Shown here in pieces: positions 1 to 13,174 of a DNA stretch of 64,000 nt. The number at the start of each line of letters is the position of its first letter. The stretch's first letter is position 1. The notes beneath the pieces were generated by a model. That model made no database searches, was not told the DNA's origin, and saw only the letters and a program-made list of their open reading frames with translations. A program made the position numbers and the translations under genes. The stretch lies in contig CM022675.1 in NCBI GenBank assembly GCA_012295275.1, positions 6,449,832 through 6,513,831 of the forward strand, written 5' to 3'. The DNA is from Chrysomallon squamiferum. Lineage: Eukaryota; Mollusca; Gastropoda; Neomphalida; Peltospiridae.

Positions 1-312
1 TTATCCAATATATCATTACTGATAATATGACAGTAAACTGTTATCATTAAATAAAAAAGTTAATGTTAATATTTTAATGCTAGTCTTGTAAATTAATTTT
101 CTTGATTTCTTTTTCTTCTCTTTTAACACTTTTAATCATTTATATGCTAAGGAAAAAATTAGGCATTAATATGTTTTTAAAATAATTTTCAGTATTAAGA
201 AACAGGTAAAGCATTGGTGGTTTTTTTTGTGGTTTTTTTTGCCTTGTTGCTCATTCAAGTGACATTTTATTTGTGTAGGATAACTAACAGCTTGTATTTG
301 GTGAGGGAAAAT

Positions 313-397
313 AACTTGCAATGATGAAGGTTTTTCCCCGACTTATCGACAAATGACGATAAAAATTTGTTTTTAAGCCAATTTTTCTGATGCAAGC
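313..397 (+). ncRNA. Intronic C/D-box snoRNA, copy 1
   Basis: Box C (ATGATGA, about 321-327) and box D (CTGA, 387-390) are bracketed by a short terminal stem (ACTTGC / GCAAG). The inner part has the family block TTTTTCCCCGACTTATCGAC, then ATGACGA, which is the best C'-like box of the family. AAGCCAA lies just upstream of box D. It sits in the NACA intron upstream of the exon at 1640. About 85 nt is normal for a C/D snoRNA. The RNA target was not determined. Confidence 0.75.
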
Positions 398-770
398 ATA
401 ATTCTTCAACAGACTTCCATTTCTAAAAGAAACCTGAACACTCAATGCTCTAAATTTCGTTTTCAAGTAGATTTTCTTTTAAAGGTTTTTATTGATTTTG
501 ATACCATTATAAATTCTTACTGTGACAGCTAGCACTGAATCAGTAAAAATTCAGTACTTCTAAGGCTATAAATTTGATTGTCTGTAAAATTTATATAGCT
601 ACCTTTAAGACAGCTGATACATTAATAGATACCAGAAATGTTGTTAATGTAAATTGTAGATAGTCTTGTTGAATGAAATCTTTAAACATGTAATGTTGGG
701 AATACCAGTGTGGTTAGTCATTAAGTTTAGATCATTCTCAATCTCAGCAGAATTAAGCAGGTTTTTTCAC

Positions 771-853
771 GCTTGGAATGATGATATTTTTTCCCCGTCT
801 TATTGACAACTGGAGATAAAATTTGTCTTAAGCCAAATTATTCTGATACAGGC
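771..853 (+). ncRNA. Intronic C/D-box snoRNA, copy 2 (weak terminal stem)
   Basis: Same family as copy 1: box C ATGATGA at 778-784, the block TTTTTTCCCCGTCTTATTGA, and TCTTAAGCCAAA before box D CTGA at 843-846. The terminal stem (GCTTGG against ACAGGC) is imperfect and much weaker than in the other copies, so this copy may be poorly processed or decaying. It shares an intron with copies 1 and 3. Confidence 0.6.
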
Positions 854-1161
854 ATGAAAGAATTCTTTAAAATTCTCTTTTCGTTATCTCACTAGTATTC
901 TGTTTAACACAAAATATTGGAAGTAATTTTGTTTTATAGACCCATTTAAAAAAACATTAATGTTCATTTCTTGCATTTTATATTGATTTTCTGTCACATA
1001 AGGACTGGTCTGAAAATCTAAGCGTTAGGTAAGAAATGTACTGACAACAAATCTTTTCCATAATGATTTATTGCCTTTGATACAGATTTGCTGTGACAGT
1101 TATTTTTTTTATTTTTCAAATTATGTTAAGTATGAATGTATGGCAGAGAAATATTGATTCT

Positions 1162-1245
1162 ACTTGCAATGATGACATTTTTTCCCCGTCTTATCGATAA
1201 ATGCAGATAAGACTTTGTGTTCAAGCCAATGTGTCTGATGCAAGT
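1162..1245 (+). ncRNA. Intronic C/D-box snoRNA, copy 3
   Basis: ACTTGC, box C ATGATGA (about 1169-1175), the block TTTTTTCCCCGTCTTATCGA, TTCAAGCCAA, box D CTGA (1235-1238), then GCAAGT closing the terminal stem. It is the third unit in the same NACA intron, about 400 nt upstream of the exon at 1640. Confidence 0.77.
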
Positions 1246-1639
1246 TTGATTATATATTCTGCTGTGATATTCATTAAAATAATTAGTCTGTGTAATTTGC
1301 TGTCTTAAAAACAACAGTTTGACATTCTGAATATGAATTTATAACTTTATAGCAGTAAAAGTCTACCTTGGATCTAATTGTTAAATAATATCTATTTACT
1401 AAATTCTGTGACCTGTCATTTACATTTTTTTTTACATCTCAGAACTATGATAATGGTTTTCATTTTGTATTTTGAGAATCTTAAATTATTTATTATGCGT
1501 TCTTTCATTTCTTTGATGCTGTACAACTACTTAAATTTTGATTTCATATTTTGAGGACCTGTTTTAGTTTCTACTGTCTATTTTTTTCATATTAAAAAGT
1601 TCTGATGTTGACTTTTAAACTTGTTTGTGTGTCTGGCAG

Positions 1640-4127
<2,488 letters not shown>

Positions 4128-4201
4128 CCTATTCTGCTTGCTGTGTCCTGTCCTTGTTTCAAGTTTTTTTATTATTGTGATTTCTTTTTTATGTTCAAAC
4201 T

Positions 4202-4207
4202 ATTAAA
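4202..4207 (+). terminator. NACA poly(A) signal
   Basis: ATTAAA, the common variant signal, lies about 75 nt past the NACA stop codon in an AT-rich 3' UTR. Confidence 0.55.
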
Positions 4208-5453
4208 CAAATTTATAAACTTTGCTAGCTTTTTATTATTATTTTTAATATTCACTTATCTTGAGTTTCCTGTTCATTATTATAACAAAACAAATCTTCA
4301 AAAAAAGTATAGTTTTTGATGTATGATTTCTTCTTAAAGAAAGAAAAAGCAGAAGATAATTTGTTAGTGCTTCATGATATATTCTGAAAATCAGTTAACA
4401 ATTTGTCATCCATAATCAATTATCCAGTGTTTGTTAGCTGTGTCTCTATAAATCATCATTAATGAAATGTTGTACCAGATGTTCCTGACATCAGGATGCT
4501 ATTAAGGAAAGTTTACAGTATGAGACAGATGGTTGGTGGTTTCACAGTGAAATAATGCTACAAGTTTAAAAGTTCTCACTCCAGAGTTAACAATTTTCTG
4601 GACAAACTGGTTACATGAGAAATAAAATGGTGACACACAATCAAAAAATAAAAACAAGTACACACAAAATGTCGCATTAGGTTTATTGGATTCTTGTAAA
4701 ATGTTGGATTTGCAACCAAAACAACAACAAAAAATGTCTATTGTGTGGACAGCAACAAAAGATGGTAACGTGAAATGCTGGAGTAAATGGTGTCATCAGA
4801 GAAGATTTTAAGCTTGAAATGCAGATAGGAGTTTTTATTTTGTGATGATGTGAAATGGATTTGATTTATTTTTATTTTATTTTTTGTCCCATTATATCCG
4901 AGATACACATAGTGATTTGAGGATTTATTTATTTTGTTTTTGTTTGGTTTGGTTTGTTTTGGGTTTTTTTCTTAAATTACAATATGTTCTCAAGGGGTAG
5001 ATATAAAAAAAAAAATACCAAGCTGCTAAGAAATAAGCATAAACTATTTGATTTTTCTTTTCTTTTTTTCTTTTTTTGGTGCTTTGACAATACTGTATTT
5101 TATATTTATATTTTTTTTTATTATTTTTTAATTTGATTTTATTATTTGATTTTTAATGGTATTAATTAGTAATGATTATTGAGTCAAAAGAATTAAAAAT
5201 TAACCTGATAATTAAATGCTGGAAAAGATAACAAATATAAAATATTTTAACAAACTAAAGAGCATGTAGGTCAGTATATAATTACCCTTTTACTTTTTAG
5301 CTAAAGGTAAAACCAAGCAGCAAAATATTATGATTCTGTAGCATTAATTTTGTGCTCCTAAGGCCAATGTTAGTTCTGAAACCATCTGTAAGAATGATGG
5401 AAAGTATGAAACAAAGGTGCTATGTGACAAATGTGCATCACAGCAGCACCTTC
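4208..5453. other. Intergenic, no gene seen
   Basis: AT-rich spacer between the NACA 3' end and the transposase remnant, with T-rich runs around 4860-5160. No coding similarity or RNA gene was recognised. Confidence 0.5.
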
Positions 5454-5720
5454 TCACTGAACTTGTTGAAATGTCCCATTAACACAGGTTTGGTCAAAAT
5501 AATTTAATAGTTCCTCCATATCTCCAGTATCAGGGATGCTGTCACAAAGGAAAGGCAAATCGTCTTTCACTTTGTAAAGAGAAAGGCCAGACCATCTGTG
5601 ATCCCAGCAAACATCTTGACATCCCTTATATACTCATACAGTTTAGTTAGTCCAATGTTCTGGGTCTTTCTGTATGTTCTCCAGCACAAATGGTAGAAAC
5701 ATACCTGTGACCTAGAGCAT
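5454..5720 (-). pseudogene. Degenerate MULE-type transposase remnant
   Basis: Two adjacent reading frames on the minus strand match consecutive parts of the C-terminal DDE region of the MULE-type transposases common in invertebrates. The first frame has CFYHLCWRTYRKTQNIGL, then TKLYEYIRDV and GLAFL, and stops at 5567. The second, from about 5590, has LYKVKDDLPFLCDSIP, then MEELLNYFDQTCVNGTF, and stops at 5454. Together they follow the family order: CxFH, W-R-K-Q-x-x-GL, x-ALAFVP, then LLDYFEDTYV. A frameshift near 5575-5590 separates them, so the copy is dead. A minus-strand frame of about 70 codons continues upstream to 5929, without recognisable motifs. Family recognition is from memory and should be confirmed by profile search. 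Confidence 0.6.
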
Positions 5721-5982
5721 GCCAGTAACCCAAATATATGCATTTGATATTCATGATCACAGTCCTCCTTTTTTTGGAGTGGGTTTGTTAACAAAAAAAC
5801 AACAACCGCAAATGTACTATTTTCACATTTGGTGAGAAATTGCGCTACATCCGAGAGATATGGTTCCACCTTAGCAGGGAGGAAATACAAAAACGAACGA
5901 AAAACATGGCTAATTATCATATTTAGCATAAATTTCTACTTCTATTTCGATCTATATATTAAAATGATGAACTGATGTAATA

Positions 5983-8372
5983 ATGGGGGGAACTCGATGT
6001 ATTATCGCGGGTTGTGGGAATTCATCAAAATCTCGTCAGTTCTCCTTCCACAGATTGCCAAAAGACGAAAAATTACGCCGTGCTTGGAAACGTTTTGTGA
6101 AGCTAACAAGACCAAATGTTAAATTTGTTGAAAGTTCTACAATATGCAGTTCACATTTCAAAGAGGATTGCTTCGATACAGTTACACATCGATTTCAAGA
6201 AGAATTTGGAATGAAAGTGTCAGTTAAAGCAAGACTGAAACGAAATTCCATTCCATCAATCTACCCAAAGTCAAAGACAAACGCGATAATAACTGAAAAT
6301 CCGTACAGTGAATTCAAAAAGAATAAGCGAAATGTATCATCAGTTATTAGAAAACGTGAAATAGCAAGGGTAGTTATTCAAATTATTTGTTAACCAGTCT
6401 TCAGTTATAACGGTATTTTTGTTGTTGTTTTAAAGATGATAATATCATAATTATTAATTGTATCTGTAAATTAAAATCACACTAAATGACTAATGTATGT
6501 TTTAACTGTTTATTATTTCAATTCAGTTACTACTAATAATACTATTAATGCAAAGAAATTAATCAGTTGACACCAGTCAAATTGTTTACTGTACAGAATT
6601 AATGTGTCATCTTTTTTCATACAAAAAGATTGAAAAAATAAATATAATTTTAAGAAAATAGAAATTAAATAAGAAAATAATGCTAATTGTAACTGTGCAT
6701 TTTTGATTGAATTAAGTAGTTCCATGAATATGGCCCATAACTGTCTTTACACATAAAAATATTCAATTCTAAATAAATATATATTATTATTATTTTAATT
6801 TATTTAATTTATTTATTTATATTTTTTTTTCATTATCACAGTCTGTAATGCTAATGAATGTTAATATCCATTTATGCAGCAGAAACATCACATATTTGTC
6901 AAAGACATTTTCCTTTCAGAGTTAATTCATAGCTCAGAAATTGACATGTGGGGATGATATGCACACATAATAAGCAGATGACTAGTCAGTTTTATCATAT
7001 ACATGAACTGTTTTCTTCTTAATAAGACAACAGCATTTTCACAACTTAATTGTTCATCAGATAATTTTATAGTACAGATTGAATTTACCAAAGTCAACAT
7101 TCTTAAACCCAGAAGTTCCAAACCTCAGCCTTAACCAAACAAATTCCTGTACACATCATCATGGATCTTCGTGTCAGTTTTACACAGAGCAGAAAATCTG
7201 TTATTATACCATTTTGCAGTAGCAATCATGAACAATATCTAATTTATATGTACAGAAATTAATGTTCTAACAACAGTCAACAAATTCCATTAGTGGTTAT
7301 AGCACTGATGACAGCTGTGCCAAGATTCGGAACTTCAGCCTGTATCAGATTAAACTTGTTGTACACATACATGTGTTAATTTTTTTCCAGCTATTTAATT
7401 TTGATATTACAGATACTTAACGACAGTGATAGTTCAACAAGTTCCAGCAATGATACAGATCTTGAAGCAGAAGACACAGATGACAGTTACAAAGAGGTAA
7501 ATGTTTATATGTTACCTTGCACATCAAATCAAATTTTTAGTCGCATTTTGAGATATTAAATAAATATTAATATTCCTTAAGTCATAAGTCTCATTTCGAT
7601 GCTGTTCCTATCTCCATAGCTTGTGTGGTTGAAAAGACATGCCTAGACAAATATAAGTAATAAATTTAATAACGATTTAATGTTTGATGTAGAAAAGTCA
7701 TTTAAGAAACATCTTTAGCAATATTAATTTTTTATATTTTTATATATATATACATATATATATATTTTTTTTTTCATTTAAATTCTTTTCCATGAGAATC
7801 ATAAAATCCACAAAAAATATCTGCATTATTATTTTTTGATACATGTTTCAGTATTGTGATTTATTCTTTGATTCAAATTATTTTGTCAGATACTAATGTC
7901 TCTTTCTATATAATTTTTATTTTTATTTTTTCAGGATGATTCCAAGATGGATGAATATGGTTCAGAAGCCAGTGATTCTTCAAGCTATACGGTTAGAGCT
8001 ATGTGGGACTCTGATAATAAAGCACTGATATTTAACTCTTGTAATCTTTCTGGGTGTCAGACCATTGAAATTATAAAAGTAATATATTATCCATTCATCA
8101 GACATAAACCCAACCCATATTTTTATTTTATTTTATTTTTTTCATTTTCTCCACAAATACAAATCCAGTTTGTAATTGTTTAGACATGTCTTTTGAATGT
8201 CAAACTATTTCCCAACAAACTGTCTTAGTTTACTTACATTCTTAATCGATAGTACTTTCCTCAGAAACACAAAAGTTTCAGCTGTATTTTATTTATTTTT
8301 TTTCTGCTTTTTGGAATATTCTAATTATTTTATTTTATAGTTATTTTTTTAAAATTATATTTCATTATTTTA

Positions 8373-8421
<49 letters not shown>

Positions 8422-11400
8422 GCTCTGGTTTGTTACAATCCAGTTTATTTTATTTTATTTCATTTTTTTTTTTTTTTTGATATTTATTATTCATTTCAGA
8501 GTTTATTTTACTTTTAATTTGCTTTTCTCTATTCCTTCTCCTACTCCCTTCCCCTCCACTCCCGTCCACTTTTATGTTTTACTGCTATACTTATATCTAT
8601 TTTATAGAAGGATATAGTTTTATGTTTTACTGTTATACTTATATCTATTTTATAGAAGGATATAGTTTTATGTTTTACTGTTATATTTATATTTATTTTA
8701 TAGAAGGATACAGGTGAACAAGACCCAGACTCAGTTCCTGCACAGTCCAACAAGCCAGGTCAGTCAGAACCAAAATCTGGTCACTCAACAACTTCAAATC
8801 CTACAACAGAGAAAGAAACAGCTGAAGATACTGAACAAGAAGATGATTTTATGGTAATAAATATTTTTATTTACAAACTGACACATTCTACTCACAGCTG
8901 ATACTATGTGGTGTAGACCATGAGGAATGGGATGGTAGGGAGTGTTATAGGATTTTCTAAATATATATTTTACAGGTTATTTCACCAAAAAACTGGTTTT
9001 TGTTGTAACAGTTTAACATATTCTAGCTTAAGAAGAGGGGTATTTGAGCGTATTATATAATTTTCTAAGTATACGTACTGTTTTTCTTTTGTTTTTTTAC
9101 AGTGACACATTTTTCTCAAAATTGATTTTTATCATTTTAGTCTAATATGGTAGGCCATGTTTTTGTCCATTTTGTTTTTATATAGAGAGACACAGATAGT
9201 TTTTTCAAAGTGACACATTTTTCTCAAAATTGATTTTTTGTTATTTTAGTCTAATATGGTGTTTATGAGAATGCATTGTGGGGTAAATTATATAAATAAT
9301 TGTATGGTTTGTGTGATTTTCCATGTACATGTGTTTTATATATTAGACAAAAATAACACAGGTAGTGATATTTTCAAAAGGGATATCTTAATCTTTTAGG
9401 TACACCAGTTTTAATAAATAATTGTGTTTTGATCATTACCATGTGAAAGAACAGAATTGTTTATCTTTATGTGTTTATGCAGTGTGTTTGTGTGTGTGAA
9501 AATAATTATATATAAATAATTGTATTGTTTGTGTAAGTATGTTTTATATTTTAGGATGATATCTATATTTTATATAAATAATTGTACAGTTTGTATCAGT
9601 ATATATTTATATTTTAGGATGATATCTATATTTTATATAAATAATTGTAGTTTGTATAAGTATATATTTATATTTTAGGATGATATCTATATTTTATATA
9701 AATAATTGTACAGTTTGTGTCAGTATATATTTATATTTTAGGATGATATCTATGAAGTTGATGTGAAAACTCCTATTTTCAACAATCTTGCTGCTTTACT
9801 TTCTTCTCAGGCTGGAAGTAGTAAAGTAAGTGTAATTGTTTTTATTAATTCCTGAAAATTTCTTTTCTTTATGCTGATTTTTGTATGACACTGTTTTAAA
9901 CACAAGACTTAAAATAATTTAATGAACAGAATTAATTATTGGAAATATAAAATGGTAGAGAAAAATATTTGAAAGACTATTTTTTCCTTTTTCTTTATTT
10001 TATTTTTACACAATTTCTTGTTTTTGGGGAGTTTTTTTCCTGCCATGATTATACTATTGATTACAAATATTTTGTATGTATTTGTTACTTAATATTAGTT
10101 ATTTTATCTTTTTTTCTAGAAAGATGAAGACAAGGTTTCTGTGACATCACCAACTTTCACTAGTTTAATTTCAAAGATTCTTTCTCCTGTAGGCACCAGT
10201 AACAAGGTTTCAGAATATTTTTATTTTATCTTATCTTATCTTATCTTAAGTTAACTTAACTTTTCATCTTATCTTATCTCATCTCATTTCTTCTTATTTT
10301 ATTATATATATAACACACACATATTGTATATGGTATATAATATATATAATATTATATTTATTTTATGTAATAAAATTTATGTACTGCAGTAACTACTAAG
10401 CAAATCACACATACTAATTTATATTATTCTAGTTAATCACACAATCACAGAATGATTAGATATGTAAGTAAAATAAAATGCATGTACAAAATAAATTTGA
10501 ATTTCTGTTTTACATTGTCACAGTTGTTTAAACAGTTTTGTGAATTTTTATTTCAGATTGATACTCAACTAAGTAACCATAGCAACAGACTAATATTACA
10601 TCCTGAGACAGTAAACTGTAAGGATTCAGGTGATACCAGCAGACCAAATAAGGTAATGAGTGTGTGTGTGTGTTAGTTTTTGGGTGGAGGCTTTTTTGTT
10701 TTTTGTTTCTGTTAAAATTTGTCTAAAGTAAACTGCAGTTAGATTGTTAATATTGTTTTATTTTGGTTGTTTTTTTTCCAGACATATCCATTATGGTTAA
10801 TATAGTTTTATTTTTTATTATTTTTTTTCAGACGTATCCATTATGGTTGGATTGAATTATTTTACAAATTTAAACCAATGCTTAATAATTATAAAGTTTA
10901 TCAAACCTTCATTTACAGAAATGCTATTTTCTTTCTCATTAAACTGTTTTATTAATAATAGTTTCCAAATTGAAATAAAGTATTTGAAATATTACAAAGT
11001 GCATGCATTTAATAAATGATCTTACTCTTTTGGATGTCTTTACATATTGTTGATAGTGGCTTACAACATTTAAATTAAATTAAAGTTTTTCAATGGATCC
11101 TTTTATGAATTTAATTTTAATCTAAAATATTCATCTAGTTGTAATTAAAATTAATTAATTAATTTGTTCAGTCTTTGGTGAAAGCAGGTGTTTTTCAGCT
11201 CTTTTCTGATTAGAAAACTGCAATTAATATTTGGTCCAATATTTTTTTATTATTATTATAATAATGGCTAGAAATAATATACTGACATAGCCATGGATTT
11301 CAAACCTTTATTATTGTGATTGTTAATATTACTTTTACTATACTATTATTATTAATATTATTACTATTATTAATATTATTACTATTATTATTACTGTGTT

Positions 11401-11717
11401 TATTATTATTACTGTTACTATTATTACTATTATTATTATTGTTGTTGTTGTTGTAGTAAGATAATTTTGATTGGTGTTTTAGCATGACATTCAAATACTA
11501 ATGCTCATACATCCTTTAATTATTTACATAAAATCCATTTTAAAATTTTCTAGTTGTAATTAAAATCTTCTTTCTTTTTTAGGTCCAGCAGCAAGTATAT
11601 ATAAAAGTGTTGCAGGAAGCAGTTATTATTTATCCATTGAAGATTTTCAATCCCCAACATTCAAATCCAAATGAAGTTCACACTCAGACAAATAAAACGT
11701 GTGCAACTTCAGTTTAA
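5983..11717 (+). CDS. THAP-domain protein, eight exons
   Basis: Exons: 5983-6369, 7413-7496, 7935-8078, 8704-8853, 9742-9825, 10120-10206, 10557-10652 and 11583-11717 (stop TAA). This predicts about 388 aa. Residues 1-95 form a THAP zinc finger, a C2CH DNA-binding fold. Its ligands are C6, C11, C55 and H58. The conserved P26 and W35 are present, and SIPSIY (89-94) stands where the family has AVPTIF. The remainder is acidic, rich in Ser, Thr and Asp, and looks disordered; I recognise no other domain. Every intron is phase 0, so every internal exon (84, 144, 150, 84, 87, 96 nt) can be skipped without a frame change. Weak points are the GTTTCA donor after 10206 and the exact end of the 7935 exon. 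The first ATG is used because it starts the THAP fold directly. THAP proteins are often transcription regulators or domesticated P-element relatives; the function here is unknown. Confidence 0.8.
8571..8714 (+). repeat. 48-bp tandem repeat containing the splice acceptor of a THAP exon
   Basis: Three units of exactly 48 bp start at 8571, 8619 and 8667. Each reads TTTATGTTTTACTG, then TATTTTATAG and AAGGATA. The acceptor dinucleotide recurs at 8606-8607, 8654-8655 and 8702-8703; only the last opens the real exon at 8704. Splicing to either upstream copy keeps the frame but soon meets TAG, which is part of the next copied acceptor. Confidence 0.9.
9102..9260 (+). repeat. 108-bp direct repeat in a THAP intron
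   Basis: TGACACATTTTTCTCAAAAT, then TTATTTTAGTCTAATATGGT-like sequence (first copy ATCATTTTAGTCTAATATGGT), occurs at about 9103-9150 and 9211-9258. Both copies contain an acceptor-like TTTTAG, but no exon follows either. Confidence 0.8.
9480..9760 (+). repeat. 61-63-bp tandem repeat containing the splice acceptor of the 9742 exon
   Basis: The unit TATATTTTAGGATGATATCTAT plus TTTATATAAATAATTGTA and CAGTTTGT recurs with acceptor AGs at 9553, 9616, 9677 and 9740, so the spacings are 63, 61 and 63. Only the last continues into coding DNA (DDIYEVDV). The first copies read DDIY and then stop within a few codons (TAA). Older, more diverged units can be seen back to about 9290. Confidence 0.88.
10225..10290 (+). 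repeat. Degenerate (TCTTA)n pentanucleotide repeat
   Basis: ATCTTATCTTATCTTATCTT and variants just downstream of the donor at 10206/10207. Confidence 0.85.
10750..10852 (+). repeat. Direct repeat of an acceptor-like segment
   Basis: A T-tract followed by CAGAC(A/G)TATCCATTATGGTT occurs twice, about 10770-10797 and 10820-10849, each after a TTTTATTTT run. It resembles a 3' splice site followed by exon-like bases, but no donor or sustained frame follows. Confidence 0.75.
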
Positions 11718-12032
11718 TAAACAGTACCAAGGGAGATAATTAAAATAATACTAGCATTTTTGTTTAAAAAAAGATGCATTTCATTTATTTGCATGAGGAA
11801 GCTGAAATAAGTTCTAAATTTTTATTGGAAGCAAACAAAATTATGTTAGCAGTATTACAAACTGTTAAGCAAGTTTCTGAAAGTTAGACTTTTTGTTTGG
11901 CTTATCTGTTTACGAAGATTAATGTATCTAATACGCAGACTTTGATATTACAAAATGTTCTGTTATTCTTTGAATATTTGTTGTTTGTTTGTTTGGTTGT
12001 TTTATAATCAGCCACATCTCTTTTATTGTTTA

Positions 12033-12038
12033 AATAAA
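12033..12038 (+). terminator. THAP gene poly(A) signal
   Basis: AATAAA about 315 nt after the stop codon at 11717. Confidence 0.55.
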
Positions 12039-12904
12039 ATTTAAAATTGTAAATAGTATTTACAAAGTAAGATAAATAACTAGCCTGATGCTGTTTTTAT
12101 CTTTAATTTTTATTTAACATTTTTCTTTTTTTCTTGTTTTTTAGCTATATTCATGTTACATCATGTTATTTTGTAAGACAGTTTACTGTGTTCAAGTTAT
12201 GACAGTATCATGGTTTCATCTTTACATTTTTTTTTTACCACAAATTGAAAAGGAGCATTGATAATATGAAGTAACTTGATAAGGATGACTAGTCAAGCAG
12301 ACATTTCTTTATTCAACATGGTTATGCACTTTGAACCTACAACAATAACAAATAATTCCTCCCTATACAGGAGGTCCTTTGATTGTTATTATTATTATTA
12401 TTATTATTAATGCAGATAATACTCAGATAGAAATAAAATAGATTATGACACTGATTTGTATTCTGTTTTTAATAAAGAAAGGAATTTTTATTTAATGACA
12501 CACAACACAGATTTCCTCTGTACACAAACAGTCAGGAAAGCATACATAAAAGCCTTTGATAAATCTTTTGTATAGTTCAAGTTGGAACTGGAAAATACAT
12601 GTTTTTTTGGAAGTTAAGAGCTATCTATAAAAACTAATCAATTTCTAATAGTGGTGTGTTAGATGCACCATCCTAATCAGTCGTAAATACATGTAAATTC
12701 AGTAAACAGTAAATTAGAAAAATGATTTTAATATTCTGTATTGTCCATTAAATCTGTCAGGTTTTTGGTGGTAAATGAAAAACTGCCATACCTGTGTCAT
12801 GAAATGCACAAGAAAGGTGAAGTAATTAATGTTTTTAGTTATTTTCTGGCACTTGTTTCTTTTCCCATTTTATTTGATATTTTCTTTACTTATTTATATA
12901 TGTA

Positions 12905-12936
<32 letters not shown>

Positions 12937-13174
12937 CAGATAAATAAATAAATAAAAACAAATAAACATTTGGAGAATATTTATTTTCGTGGGTTTCCTC
13001 CCATATTTCATTTACTGTTTTAACAACCGTTTTCTCCTAGATTGAGTAGTAAATGTAGTAGTTGTATTCCGTTAACAAACGGAGAAAATCAACTAATCAT
13101 TTAGAAGACGAACCCGTTTTGTTACTGTCTCTTAAAACAGCAATGACAGGGATGGAGGGACAGAACATCTTCAT
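12039..13174. other. Convergent intergenic spacer
   Basis: Separates the 3' ends of the THAP gene (+) and the zinc-finger gene (-). Contains (ATT)n near 12386 and (GT)n/(AT)n at about 12900-12940. TTTATT at 12980-12985 could be the minus-strand poly(A) signal of the zinc-finger gene. No gene seen. Confidence 0.5.
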
